Shown: positions 40,209-49,393, counted from the first letter of the stretch. The stretch is 63,590 nt of DNA from JAVSMW01 sp032027005 (GCA_032027005.1 JAVSMW010000014.1:76658-140247); one strand, 5' to 3'. Notes: generated from the letters alone by a model not told the origin. Program-made: numbers and translations.

Positions 40209-42908
40209 TTCTTTAAGTTTTTTCTGCAGACGATAAAGAACATTTAAGGCATCTATGGGAGTGAGATTCAAAAGATCAAGGGCCGCAAGCTCTTCCTCGA
40301 CCGGATGTAATTTTTCCGGACCTGCAAAAAAGCTGAGCTGGGCCTGTTCCTGAGGTATATGTTGCCTTTTGGCAGCTGCGGTTTCCCGCCTTCCTTTGGC
40401 CAAATCCTCAGTGGCCTCCAGGGTCACAAGAATCTCCCCGGCCCGGATTAACACTTCATTGGGCAGCCCGGCCAGGCGGGCCACCTGAATCCCGTAGCTG
40501 CGGTCGGCTCCGCCGGGGACAATTTTCCGCAGAAAAATAATGTCTTCACCCTTTTCCCGTACTGCCACAGAGTGGTTTTGCACTCCCGGAAAGATGTCCG
40601 CCAACTCGGTCAGCTCATGATAATGGGTGGCAAATAAAGTCTTGGCCCCTATTTTCCTGTTGTCCAAAATATATTCAGCCACTGCCCAGGCAATGCTGAG
40701 GCCGTCAAAGGTGCTGGTTCCCCGGCCGATTTCATCCAGCACTACCAGACTTTTGGCTGTAGCATTATTTAAAATGTTGGCCACTTCGTTCATTTCCACC
40801 ATAAAGGTTGACTGCCCGGTGGCCAGGTCGTCTGAAGCCCCCACGCGGGTAAATATCCTGTCAACAACCCCGGTCACTGCCTGTTCAGCCGGTACAAACG
40901 AACCAATTTGAGCCAGCAGGCAGATCAGGGCCACCTGGCGCATATATGTACTTTTCCCGGCCATATTAGGACCTGTGATCATGTCCAGGCGATTTTCGGC
41001 ACCGTCTAAGTAGGTGTCATTGGGCACAAAAGTCTCGCCCGCCAGCACTTTTTCCACTACCGGATGCCGGCCTTCTTTGATCTCCAGGATGTCCCGCTCA
41101 TTAACCACCGGTTTTGTGTAATTATTTTTGATAGCAGCCTCGGCCAGAGACTGCAGGACATCCAGCCGGGCCAGCATGGCGGCACACCTTTGGATTCTTG
41201 GCACTTCCAGGTTGACACGGTTTCGGAGATCACAAAACAGCTCATATTCCAGTTGGATGACCCTGTCTTCGGCCCCTAAGATCATGTTTTCATATTCCTT
41301 CAGGGCCGGAGTGACAAACCGTTCCGCATTAGCCAGGGTTTGTTTTCTAGTGTAATCATCAGGGGCAATCCCCAGATTGGCATTGGTAATCTCAATATAA
41401 TAGCCGAAGACCTTGTTAAACCCGACCTTCAGAGATTTTATCCCTGTCCGTTCTTTCTCTTTGGCTTCCAGGGCGGCGATCCAGCCTTTGCCCTCTTTGG
41501 ATGCTGTTCTCAGCCTATCCACTTCATCATTATAGCCTTTTTTGATGATGCCGCCGTCCCTTACAGACAAGGGAGGTTCTTCAGATACGGCCAAATCGAT
41601 GAGAGTGACTATGTCTTCCATGGAGTCCAATGCTTCCGTAATTGCGCGCAAGCCCGGAGAATGGGCGTCCTCTAGCAAAAGCTGCAGGCCTGGCATGATT
41701 TCCAGAGAATTTTTGAGAGCAACCATATCCCGGGCATTAGCATTCCCATAGGCTATCCTGCCGGCCAGCCGCTCCAGGTCATATACTTTATTGAGCAGGC
41801 TCTGCAAATCATTCCGGAGAAAAACGTTGTTCACCAGTTCTTCCACCGAATCCAGCCTGCTGTTGATTTCAGCAATATCCAGCAGGGGCTGTTCCACCCA
41901 GACTTTCAACTGCCTGGCCCCCATGGCTGTAACAGTTGAATCAAGAACCCAGAGGAGTGAGCCTTTTTTCTGATGGTCCCGCAAGGTTTGAGTCAGCTCA
42001 AGGTTTCTCCTGGTGGCATTATCTAATAACATGAAATTTTCAGTTGTATATGGCAAAAGCCTGTTAAAATGAGTCAGGGCATTTTTCTGGGTGTCTTTCA
42101 GAAAGGCCAGTACACCGCCGGCAGCTCTCTGGCCCAGTTTTAAGTTTTCACACCCAAACCCCTCCAGGGAACTTGTCCCGAAATGCTGAGTTAAAGCACC
42201 ATAGGCGTTTTTAGAAGTAAAAGCCTGGGTCGGAAAATAACTGACCGCAATATTTTGCCCTGACAACCGCGCGCATAATTCCTTGTTGTCGCTGAGTTCA
42301 TCGGGCATGATACATTCCACAGGCTTTAGCCGGGCTATTTCATCTGTCAGTTTAGCCAGGGCCCGGGCACCGGTAATTTCGGTCACAGCAAAATAGCCGG
42401 TAGTGATCTCAGCTACACCGATACCGTACCCTAGCTCGTCTTTGACAATACTGAGCAAAAAATTATAGTTGCCCTCATCCAGCATACTGCCATCAGTCAC
42501 AGTACCCGGAGTGATGACCCTGGTGACCTCTCTTTTGACTATCCCCTTAGCTGTCCGGGGGTCTTCCACCTGTTCACAAATGGCTACCCGGTAACCCTTT
42601 TCAATAAGCTTGGCTATATAGCTGTCTGCCGCATGATGGGGCACCCCGCACATCGGTATTTTGGTGCCGTTGCCGCCATCCCTGGCAGTCAAAGTTATTT
42701 CCAGAACTCTTGATGCTGTTTCTGCATCATCGAGAAACATTTCATAAAAATCGCCCAGGCGGAAAAACAAAATTGAGCCTGGATTTTCTTCTTTGATGGC
42801 CATGTATTGTTTCATCATCGGAGTCAATGCTGTCAAAAACCGGTCCTCCCCACCCGGCCCCTGTGGGCCTCTGGTATTTTCAAGAAACCTTATCTTTAAT
42901 AATACCAT
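40200..42908 (-). CDS. mutS: DNA mismatch repair protein MutS
   Basis: 902 residues. Mismatch-binding domain with FFRLGDFYEMF (Phe-x-Glu), connector, clamp, and ATPase with Walker A GPNMAGKST, VDRIFTRVGASDDLATGQSTF and Walker B LVVLDEIGRGTSTFDG; C-terminal helix-turn-helix dimerisation. The open frame's first ATG region MVLLKIRFLENTRGPQGPGG is longer than usual, so an internal start near the conserved LTPMMKQYMAIKEENPG segment is possible. First gene of the mutS-...-hfq run. Confidence 0.97.
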   Translation of the reverse strand: MVLLKIRFLENTRGPQGPGGEDRFLTALTPMMKQYMAIKEENPGSILFFRLGDFYEMFLDDAETASRVLEITLTARDGGNGTKIPMCGVPHHAADSYIAKLIEKGYRVAICEQVEDPRTAKGIVKREVTRVITPGTVTDGSMLDEGNYNFLLSIVKDELGYGIGVAEITTGYFAVTEITGARALAKLTDEIARLKPVECIMPDELSDNKELCARLSGQNIAVSYFPTQAFTSKNAYGALTQHFGTSSLEGFGCENLKLGQRAAGGVLAFLKDTQKNALTHFNRLLPYTTENFMLLDNATRRNLELTQTLRDHQKKGSLLWVLDSTVTAMGARQLKVWVEQPLLDIAEINSRLDSVEELVNNVFLRNDLQSLLNKVYDLERLAGRIAYGNANARDMVALKNSLEIMPGLQLLLEDAHSPGLRAITEALDSMEDIVTLIDLAVSEEPPLSVRDGGIIKKGYNDEVDRLRTASKEGKGWIAALEAKEKERTGIKSLKVGFNKVFGYYIEITNANLGIAPDDYTRKQTLANAERFVTPALKEYENMILGAEDRVIQLEYELFCDLRNRVNLEVPRIQRCAAMLARLDVLQSLAEAAIKNNYTKPVVNERDILEIKEGRHPVVEKVLAGETFVPNDTYLDGAENRLDMITGPNMAGKSTYMRQVALICLLAQIGSFVPAEQAVTGVVDRIFTRVGASDDLATGQSTFMVEMNEVANILNNATAKSLVVLDEIGRGTSTFDGLSIAWAVAEYILDNRKIGAKTLFATHYHELTELADIFPGVQNHSVAVREKGEDIIFLRKIVPGGADRSYGIQVARLAGLPNEVLIRAGEILVTLEATEDLAKGRRETAAAKRQHIPQEQAQLSFFAGPEKLHPVEEELAALDLLNLTPIDALNVLYRLQKKLKELK

Positions 42909-42946
42909 AATCTGGCCGGATTCTCAATGAGAGTGAGGAGTGGAGA

Positions 42947-43219
42947 GTGGGGAGTGAAAATAATAAATCAGCCGCTGAAAACTTAAATAATCTCACACGA
43001 TGCACCCCAAATCTCAATGATGCTTTAATGCAAAATGTCAGCACTGCCAACTACGGCATTGTCATGGCCTTAGTATTTGGCTGGCTGGTAAAAAGGGCTG
43101 AAACCAAAACAGAGCCAAACCCAAAACTCCGGAAGTATCACATTCTGCCCATGCCCTCTTATAAAAAAGAACACGAGATAAAGAAGGTCCGCCTCAGGAA
43201 ACCTTTTAAGATAAAGTAA
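42947..43219 (+). CDS. hypothetical small protein
   Basis: 90 residues, GTG start in a G-rich repeat (GAGTGAGGAGTGGAGAGTGG). Contains one hydrophobic stretch (YGIVMALVFGWLV) and a basic C-terminus. Not recognised. A strong terminator 17 bases after the stop supports expression, although that hairpin also serves the convergent toxin gene. Confidence 0.4.
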   Translation: MGSENNKSAAENLNNLTRCTPNLNDALMQNVSTANYGIVMALVFGWLVKRAETKTEPNPKLRKYHILPMPSYKKEHEIKKVRLRKPFKIK

Positions 43220-43236
43220 TCAAGATCTTTTAGCAT

Positions 43237-43280
43237 ACAAAAATAACAACTGTGAATAAGTTCGCAGTTGTTATTTTTGT
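43237..43280. terminator. bidirectional terminator
   Basis: Perfect 16-bp stem ACAAAAATAACAACTG/CAGTTGTTATTTTTGT with a 12-base loop. Confidence 0.85.
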
Positions 43281-43333
43281 AATATTTGCATTTTCATTCC
43301 TCCTGAAAAAGGACATGAAAAAAGCAATATTTT

Positions 43334-43654
43334 CTATAAAATGTCCTGAAAATCACTGGCACCATAGAGAATACGGGCAATAATCACCTGACGTCCCTGC
43401 TCGTTAACCAGATAGAAAACCAAATAATTATCGACAATCAATTTTCGGTAGCCACGTTTCTTTAGTGGTTCATCCAGCACAAAACTACATGAATACGGGA
43501 AAGCTTTAAGCCGCATAATACCACTTTCTATTTTACCCATCAGATTCTCAGCAGCTTCAGGCGCAAAAAGACTATTGGCGATATAAGCATATATTTCGTC
43601 TAAATCCGCTTCGGCCTTGGAAGTAAATTTCAGGCTATATTCTTTGATTTCCAT
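43334..43654 (-). CDS. RelE/ParE-family toxin
   Basis: 106 residues; LKFTSKAEADLDEIYAYIA, MRLKAFPYSCSFV and YRKLIVDNYLVFYLVNEQ match ParE/RelE plasmid stabilisation toxins. Its start overlaps the antitoxin gene by 20 bases. Either an mRNA interferase or gyrase inhibitor; sequence alone does not decide. Confidence 0.9.
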   Translation of the reverse strand: MEIKEYSLKFTSKAEADLDEIYAYIANSLFAPEAAENLMGKIESGIMRLKAFPYSCSFVLDEPLKKRGYRKLIVDNYLVFYLVNEQGRQVIIARILYGASDFQDIL

Positions 43655-43916
43655 ACTTTGCCCTCAGTTTTCTAAAAACCTCTTCTCCTTCTAAAAGAGG
43701 TGTACCATTTGCAATCTCTGATTCCGCTTCAGCTAATTTTTTATAAACCTCTACAAGAGCCATCTGCCGTTCGTAGGTTTCCATACTCATCACCACTAGA
43801 TCGCCGTAGCCATTTTTCGTAATGAAAACAGGTTCTTTACTTTTATGGCATAGTTCGGAAATCTCATTTGTGTTTCGCAAATCCGTTATTGGTCTTATTT
43901 GCGGCATCCTAATCAC
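43635..43916 (-). CDS. Phd/YefM-family antitoxin
   Basis: 93 residues; RPITDLRNTNEISELCHKSKEP and VFITKNGYGDLVVMSMETYER are the N-terminal DNA-binding fold of Phd/YefM. The C-terminal part should wrap the toxin. The promoter region carries ATAATTATGACATAATTATG repeats (43930-43952) that are plausible autoregulatory operators. Confidence 0.9.
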   Translation of the reverse strand: MIRMPQIRPITDLRNTNEISELCHKSKEPVFITKNGYGDLVVMSMETYERQMALVEVYKKLAEAESEIANGTPLLEGEEVFRKLRAKYGNQRI

Positions 43917-44004
43917 CTCACTTTTATCATAACATAATTATGACATAATTATGTACAAAGCGCAAGGTGTTATTAGCCAAAGTATTAACGGAAAACAACT
44001 CAAA

Positions 44005-44048
44005 AAGAGAGCGTCGCTAACTACTAAAAAAGTAGTTTTGCGACACTC
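44005..44048 (-). terminator. terminator of the miaB-ylbF transcript
   Basis: Imperfect stem GAGTGTCGCAAAACTAC/GTAGTTAGCGACGCTC with a T-rich loop, followed on the minus strand by TCTTTTT. Confidence 0.65.
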
Positions 44049-44051
44049 CCT

Positions 44052-44441
44052 TTAATTACATCCACATGATGGTCCGCATTCTGAACCACAGCCACATCCC
44101 TGTTCTTCTTCTCCGGACAGAGCCCGGGTAATAATCATATTAACACTTCTCAGAAGGCTTTCAAACCTATCCGAGGCCTCCATATATGCTTTGATGGACG
44201 GATTTCCGGACATCTTGCCTTCTATGGCTTCAATTTCTTTTTTGTCCTGATCGCCTAATTCTTCACCGCGCATCTGTATTTCGTAAATCTGCTTTTGTTT
44301 TTCCTGAAATTCAGTGACAATTTTTTCAGCCTCAGGATCACTGTTCATCACAAGTTCAGCCTGGCGCATGGCGGCCAGTTCCTCGGACTCGGTAAGCGCT
44401 TCGGCCAGTTCATTGGCCTTGGTAATTATTGCAGCTGACAT
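44052..44441 (-). CDS. YlbF/YmcA family protein (RicF/RicA-like)
   Basis: 129 residues, all helical (KANELAEALTESEELAAMRQ) with a cysteine-rich tail CGCGSECGPSCGC. In Bacillus, YlbF, YmcA and YaaT form the Ric complex that carries Fe-S clusters and modulates RNase Y and Spo0A phosphorylation; the Cys tail fits a cluster ligand. It lies 103 bases after miaB, as ymcA does in Bacillus. Confidence 0.87.
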   Translation of the reverse strand: MSAAIITKANELAEALTESEELAAMRQAELVMNSDPEAEKIVTEFQEKQKQIYEIQMRGEELGDQDKKEIEAIEGKMSGNPSIKAYMEASDRFESLLRSVNMIITRALSGEEEQGCGCGSECGPSCGCN

Positions 44442-44543
44442 TTTTTCACCTCCAGTTTTAATTATTCTTCTCCAAACTATGAAATAATACCTTTTTTAAC
44501 GTGTAAAAAATGTATTTCTTTCTTCCGGGGGCAGTATTTTCCT

Positions 44544-45917
44544 TTAAACAAGCTCACCATCCAAATGCCAGGTGCCGGTGTCAATAATATTTACCCTGAC
44601 CAACTGACCCGTGAGGTTGTCTTCTCCTTTAAACAAAACCAGCTTATTGCTCCTGGTGCGGCCTTCCATTACGCCAGGGTTGCTTTTGCTTCGCCCTTCA
44701 ACCAATATTTCATGAATTTTACCTGCCTCCAGGAGGTTTTTCTCCATGCTGATGGTGTTTTGCAGGGAAATCAGCTTTTGAATCCTTGCTTTCTTGACAT
44801 CATCGATGACCTGGTCCGGCATTTCCGCCGCCGGTGTACCGGAGCGTTTATTGTAAACAAAGGTGAAGGCAGCGTCAAACCTCACCTTTTCCAGAAGGTC
44901 TAATGTTTCGGCAAAGTCATCGTCGGTTTCACCCGGAAAGCCGACAATTAAATCAGTGGTAATACTGGCATGGGGTACATGAGCCCTGATCTTTTGGACA
45001 AGTTCCAGATACCCTTCCTTAGTATAACCCCTGTTCATCCTTTGCAAAACATTATTACCGCCGGCCTGGACCGGCAGATGGAAATGTTCACATACCTTTT
45101 GGGATTCAGCTATGACTCTGATCAATCTGTCATTAAAGTCCCTGGGATGAGAAGTCATATACCTTATGCGATATAAGCCTTCGATTTTTTCCAGTTCCAG
45201 CAGGAGATCAGCAAATTCTATCTTTGGAGTAAGGTCTTTACCGTAAGAATTAACATTCTGCCCCAAAAGCATTACTTCTTTGTATCCGTCTTTGGCGAGA
45301 CCGGCTATTTCCCGGGCAATGTCGGCCACTTGCCGGCTCCGCTCCCGGCCGCGTACATATGGCACGATACAGTATGTACAGAAGTTGTTGCACCCATACA
45401 TAATGGTGACATATGACTTGACACCCTCGACCCGCTTGGAAGGAAGGTTCTCAATAATATCACCCTCGGTTTCCCAGATATCAATGATGGTTTGCCGCTC
45501 TTCCTTAACCCTGCCCACCAGCTGGGGCAGCTGGTGAACATTGTGGGTGCCGAAAATAATATCCACATGGGGTGCCCGGCGCCTGATTTTTTCTCCGACT
45601 TCGGGCTGCTGGGTCATACAGCCGCAAATCCCCAGAATTACGTCGGGTCTTTCACTTTTTAGATGTTTTAACTCTCCTATGCGCCCCCAGACTTTATTTT
45701 CTGCAGTTTCCCGGACACAGCAGGTGTTCAGGAGAACAATATCTGCCTCATGCACATTCTCTGTGGGCTCATAGCCCATCTCACCAAGCATGCCGGAGAG
45801 AATCTCGGAATCCCTTTCATTCATCTGGCAGCCAAAGGTCTGGATTTGGTACTGGGGCCGCTTCCTCTCTGGGTTTACAGTGTCTTGATTGTATATTTTA
45901 GAATACCTTTTATTCAT
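44544..45917 (-). CDS. miaB: tRNA-2-methylthio-N6-dimethylallyladenosine synthase MiaB
   Basis: 457 residues. UPF0004 domain (YQIQTFGCQMNERDSE, LLNTCCVRETAENK, GCMTQQ), radical-SAM CxxxCxxC (GCNNFCTYCIVPYVRGRERSR) and C-terminal TRAM domain. Adds the methylthio group after MiaA. I start at ATG 45915-45917 with GGAGG 8 bases upstream; the frame is open 20 codons further. Confidence 0.96.
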   Translation of the reverse strand: MNKRYSKIYNQDTVNPERKRPQYQIQTFGCQMNERDSEILSGMLGEMGYEPTENVHEADIVLLNTCCVRETAENKVWGRIGELKHLKSERPDVILGICGCMTQQPEVGEKIRRRAPHVDIIFGTHNVHQLPQLVGRVKEERQTIIDIWETEGDIIENLPSKRVEGVKSYVTIMYGCNNFCTYCIVPYVRGRERSRQVADIAREIAGLAKDGYKEVMLLGQNVNSYGKDLTPKIEFADLLLELEKIEGLYRIRYMTSHPRDFNDRLIRVIAESQKVCEHFHLPVQAGGNNVLQRMNRGYTKEGYLELVQKIRAHVPHASITTDLIVGFPGETDDDFAETLDLLEKVRFDAAFTFVYNKRSGTPAAEMPDQVIDDVKKARIQKLISLQNTISMEKNLLEAGKIHEILVEGRSKSNPGVMEGRTRSNKLVLFKGEDNLTGQLVRVNIIDTGTWHLDGELV

Positions 45918-46126
45918 TTGTAGTTCCTCCGTTAAAAATCTTTTTTTATTATAACACAGTGGAGGAAAATTTAGCAAAAATAAACTCGTAGAATCAAAAA
46001 CCGCTTAGAAGCGGTAATCGACTTCGGATTTATTGAACAACATATAGAATTTTTTGCTAGCAACCGGTAAAAATAATAAAAAACCTTGATAGTGATAACG
46101 CAATTAGTGAAGGACCAACAAGAATC

Positions 46127-46624
46127 ATGAAATATACTAAAAAAAGGGCCATTAGCGATCCGGTTATAGCCAGTGTCATAGGAGGCGTACTGGGAACACT
46201 GGGCGATGAAATAGTTCACTGGTCAGCAGTTTTGCTTAAAATAACACAATCAACAACCGGACATTATATTTCTCAATTGATTTTTCCATTTCAAAAAGTC
46301 ACCTTGCCCAGACTTTTAATGGGGGAATTTACACATATTTTGGCAGGTGGAACCTTAGGTATCGCAATCATTATCATACTCAAGATATCCGGGTTTGAAT
46401 TCGCTGTAATCAAGGGGGCCGGCTTTGGAGCAGTGATGTGGATTGTGCACGTGATAGTGATACCTAATCTAGTTGCTCCCAGGCCTTATTTATTTAGAAC
46501 ATATAATGAATCAATTATCGATTTGGTGAGCCATATTGTATGGGGTGCTATAACAGCATGGTTTATTTTGATTGATCAAAAAATCATCACGCAAAATTCA
46601 GAAAAATGTGAAGGAGGTAATTGA
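46127..46624 (+). CDS. four-helix integral membrane protein, YqhR-like
   Basis: 165 residues with four membrane spans (SVIGGVLGTLGDEIVHWSAV; ILAGGTLGIAIIIILKI; GAGFGAVMWIVHVIVIP; LVSHIVWGAITAWFIL). It resembles a family of conserved Firmicute membrane proteins of unknown function. It begins a four-gene cluster with a diiron-like protein, a second related membrane protein and an MTH865 protein. Confidence 0.7.
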   Translation: MKYTKKRAISDPVIASVIGGVLGTLGDEIVHWSAVLLKITQSTTGHYISQLIFPFQKVTLPRLLMGEFTHILAGGTLGIAIIIILKISGFEFAVIKGAGFGAVMWIVHVIVIPNLVAPRPYLFRTYNESIIDLVSHIVWGAITAWFILIDQKIITQNSEKCEGGN

Positions 46625-47082
46625 CAACATTGAATAAAATTCTAAGATTAAAAGAGTTTTACCTGCTTGAAATGTTTCAATTGACAATATATGAATCTCA
46701 GATGGCTTCACTTCAAAATGAATATATTAAGCATGCCTATCAACGAATTATCGAATTGGAGCGGCATCATGTGGATTATTATAAAGAAACCATACAGCAA
46801 CACGGCGAAGAAGTACCGTTTTTCTCCGGTAACCTGACTGCTTTAGCCGGTAAGTTTCTCGGCGGGCCTATGCTGGACTTAACCATTGCCGAAAACCGCT
46901 ACAAATTAGGTGCAGCAGTGGAAACTAAAGCAATAGAAATGTACCGGGCATTTATTATGGAAGCATGGGAATATCCTGACATTTGTAAGAGGTTATGGCA
47001 TAACATGATTGATGAAGAGTTTCACCTGTTATGGTTTAAAGATAACCAAAAACATGCCACTTCGTTGGTTCAATCCACATAA
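46621..47082 (+). CDS. ferritin-like/diiron four-helix protein
   Basis: About 150 residues, all helical. Carboxylate-bridged diiron pattern: Glu in TIYESQMA, ExxH in ELERHHVDYY, Glu in AAVETKAIEMY, and EExH in IDEEFHLLW. So a ferritin/rubrerythrin/COQ7-type iron centre is likely; no membrane span. Start is TTG 46621 or, with better spacing from AAGGAGGT (46611-46618), TTG 46630. Directly coupled to the membrane protein gene upstream (stop and start overlap). Confidence 0.7.
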   Translation: MTTLNKILRLKEFYLLEMFQLTIYESQMASLQNEYIKHAYQRIIELERHHVDYYKETIQQHGEEVPFFSGNLTALAGKFLGGPMLDLTIAENRYKLGAAVETKAIEMYRAFIMEAWEYPDICKRLWHNMIDEEFHLLWFKDNQKHATSLVQST

Positions 47083-47191
47083 TAGGTGGCAGAAATGAAT
47101 GGTATTGATGTGTAATACTTAAAATATTGCATAAACTATCTCAAACCGAGATGATACTTTGCTTTAGCTTTACTTAATAATGAGGTGTGAC

Positions 47192-47524
47192 ATGTCGTTT
47201 ATTGTTAACTTAAAAAAACTCTCCGAGGATACTTTATTCCGCGGCTTCATCTGCGGATTGGCAGCTGGTGCCCTAAAAGACTTAATCGATTATTTTTTAT
47301 TTAGTATTGAGGCAAAAGAACGTGTATTCTGGCATTTTGCGTCCATATTGGCTTTTCACAAACCGCCGCATGAAATCTTGATGCATTTCTCCGCCCTTTT
47401 TTTAGAACTGATTTTTTCCGGATTCTTAGGGTTTATATTTGTGCTGCTTGCCCAGAAGGTAAAAACCAGGCATTATCTTCTACTAGGTATCATATACGGT
47501 ACAATGGTCTGGTTTAGTTTCTGA
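47192..47524 (+). CDS. truncated paralogue of the YqhR-like membrane protein
   Basis: 110 residues. GFICGLAAGALKDLIDYFLF, FSGFLGFIFVLLAQKV and LGIIYGTMVWFSF align with the first three spans of the gene at 46127 (SVIGGVLGTLGDEIVHW..., GTLGIAIIIIL..., GAGFGAVMWIV). The stop follows immediately at the point where the other protein goes on for about 50 residues, so the fourth span is missing. ATG 47192 has GAGGTG before it. It may still work as a shorter partner. Confidence 0.6.
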   Translation: MSFIVNLKKLSEDTLFRGFICGLAAGALKDLIDYFLFSIEAKERVFWHFASILAFHKPPHEILMHFSALFLELIFSGFLGFIFVLLAQKVKTRHYLLLGIIYGTMVWFSF

Positions 47525-47547
47525 AAAAATTTAAGGAGGAGATTTTT

Positions 47548-47787
47548 ATGTCCATCCGCGAAACAATTAAAAACCAAATTATCGGTGCATTGCAGGGAGC
47601 TAACTTTCCCATTGCTACCCCAGAGGAACTGATCGGTGCATTTCCCGATGGAGCAAATACCACATGCAGAGCAGAAGGAATCGAGATGACCGCAGGTGAA
47701 GCAGGCAAACTTTTAACTCCTGCCGACTTCCCCTTCAAAAGCGCCGAACAGGTTGCAGAAACTATTCTGGGCCGAGCTAACCTTTAA
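47548..47787 (+). CDS. MTH865 family protein
   Basis: 79 residues; IGALQGANFPIATPEELIGAFPDGANTTC is the signature of the MTH865 family (EF-hand-like fold, function unknown, found in methanogens and anaerobic bacteria). AAGGAGGAG site. 23 bases after the truncated membrane protein. Confidence 0.88.
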   Translation: MSIRETIKNQIIGALQGANFPIATPEELIGAFPDGANTTCRAEGIEMTAGEAGKLLTPADFPFKSAEQVAETILGRANL

Positions 47788-47802
47788 CAATCATCGAGAA
47801 AG

Positions 47803-47833
47803 GTAAAGCCGAAGTAATCAGCTTCGGCTTTAC
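47803..47833 (+). terminator. terminator of the membrane/diiron/MTH865 cluster
   Basis: Perfect 12-bp stem GTAAAGCCGAAG/CTTCGGCTTTAC with a 7-base loop. Confidence 0.75.
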
Positions 47834-47870
47834 ACTTCTCACAGACCGATTCAGCACATCAGCCGCGAAT

Positions 47871-48203
47871 CTATTCAAAAAAACCTGTAATCACATCTAA
47901 AACCTCTTCGACAATGTCTTCCGGGGCCTTTTCTCTGAAAACTGCATTTCGCGCAGTGATATCAAGAGACTTTACCTGTTCGCACATAACAACACCTGTA
48001 GCCAAAGTCCTTTCATCCAAAGGGATATGGAGAGGAAAGCCACGCTCCGTGTTTGTAATGGGACAGACTATTGCTATCCTGGTCTTTCTGTTAAAAGTAG
48101 TATTGCTAACCACTAATGCAGGTCTGTGACCTTTTTGTTCATGTCCTGCCTGAGGGTCAAAATCCAGGGTGATTATATCTCCCTGCTCCGGTACGTATGG
48201 CAT
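47871..48203 (-). CDS. mazF: MazF/PemK-family mRNA interferase toxin
   Basis: 110 residues. GDIITLDFDPQAGHEQKGHRP and ALVVSN, PITNTERGFPLHIPL and GVVMCEQVKSLD are the conserved MazF strands. ATG at 48201-48203 overlaps the antitoxin stop (TGATG). Confidence 0.95.
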   Translation of the reverse strand: MPYVPEQGDIITLDFDPQAGHEQKGHRPALVVSNTTFNRKTRIAIVCPITNTERGFPLHIPLDERTLATGVVMCEQVKSLDITARNAVFREKAPEDIVEEVLDVITGFFE

Positions 48204-48445
48204 CACCACACCTCATTTCCGGTAGACTTACCGGTGTCGGCTTCGTGGCATCTATATTCACCTATATAACCTTTAAATCTTTCTTCAATAGTCAAGTGTT
48301 TTTTGGGCGAGCGCCTGATTATAATACAATCTGGTTCCGCCAGGATTTCCACCTTGTCATTTTCCCTAAGGGAAGCTGTTTCCAATATATTTTTAGGAAT
48401 CCTGATACCCTGGCTGTTACCCCATTTTTGAATAGTTGTCAGCAT
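48203..48445 (-). CDS. mazE: MazE/AbrB-family antitoxin
   Basis: 80 residues; TTIQKWGNSQGIRIPKNILE is the swapped-hairpin AbrB DNA-binding domain of MazE. ATG 48443-48445 has GAGGAGGGAG upstream; the frame is open 11 codons more. Confidence 0.92.
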   Translation of the reverse strand: MLTTIQKWGNSQGIRIPKNILETASLRENDKVEILAEPDCIIIRRSPKKHLTIEERFKGYIGEYRCHEADTGKSTGNEVW

Positions 48446-48497
48446 CAAAATCTCCCTCCTCAACCACAGTATAAACAATGTATATACTTCACGTCAA

Positions 48498-49070
48498 CTA
48501 TATTTTAGTAAAAGTAACTGAAAAAATCGTCCCTGACGCATCCGAACTCACATTAATCACTGCATCATGCCTGGCCGCAATACTGTAACAAATCGCCAGC
48601 CCCAGGCCTGTACCGTGTTCCTTGGTAGTAAGAAATGGGGTGCCTAATTTTTCGATGATTTCCGGGGGTATCCCGCTCCCCTGGTCAATGACGCTTAGCA
48701 TGACCACATCGTTTTCCTGAGAAGTTTTAATTGTTACATTGCCACCGGTTGGAGTGACTTCTAGAGCGTTGCAAACCAGATTAATGATTAACTGGCTGAC
48801 TTCTTTTTCGTCTACCCAAAAATCCGGTATAGGGTGAAGTTCGAGGAAAATATGTTTGTCAGTTATGGATGCACCGGCCTGCAGCAAAGGCACGATTTTG
48901 TATACTATGTTATTGAGATTTTGCAGCTGCAAATCAATTTTTTTATTTTTTGCCAAAGAAAGATATTCGACAATTATCGAGTTGGCTCTATCCAGTTCAT
49001 TGATCCATCAGATTAAAATATTCCCGGTCCGCGGCGTAAATCCTTCTTTTGCCAAGAAAATGAAGACTAC
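48498..49070 (-). pseudogene. decayed sensor histidine kinase (HATPase end)
   Basis: The C-terminal 150 residues hold an intact HATPase domain (N-box LIINLVCNALEVTPTGG, G1 DQGSGIP, G2 GTGLGLAI). Upstream the frame reads INELDRANSIIVEYLSLAKNKK, the dimerisation region of Kin-type kinases, but a stop interrupts before it. One extra G near 49005 (CTGATGGATCAATGAAC) accounts for the break; further up, pieces such as YAADREYFNLM sit in another frame until the ynfA gene begins. The 5' part, with the phosphorylated His, is gone. Confidence 0.8.
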
Positions 49071-49393
49071 TGCCGTGGAATCCAAAGCATAACTGAAACA
49101 CCAAGCAGACAAATTGCCGCCCCGATCCAGTCATATAAATCCGGGGGCTTGCGGTCAATTCCCCAACCCCACAGGACTGATAAAATTATGAACACACCGC
49201 CATAAGCAGCATATACACGACCAAAGTTAGGAAATTTCTGAAAGGTCGGGATTACCCCATAAAGGACCAGGATGAGGCTGCCGATACCTCCGTACCAGAG
49301 TGGTTTAGCCTCGCGCAGCCAAAGCCAGACTAAATAGCCCCCGCCTATTTCGGCTAAACCTGCCAAGATAAATAAAATGATTGCTGTAAGCAT
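49067..49393 (-). CDS. ynfA: YnfA family (UPF0060) membrane protein
   Basis: 108 residues, four membrane spans, FILAGLAEIGGGYLVWLWLRE and AAYGGVFIILSVLWGW plus DWIGAAICLLGVSVML. A small-multidrug-resistance-like protein of unproven substrate. GGAGAG before ATG. Its end abuts the decayed kinase. Confidence 0.93.
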   Translation of the reverse strand: MLTAIILFILAGLAEIGGGYLVWLWLREAKPLWYGGIGSLILVLYGVIPTFQKFPNFGRVYAAYGGVFIILSVLWGWGIDRKPPDLYDWIGAAICLLGVSVMLWIPRQ

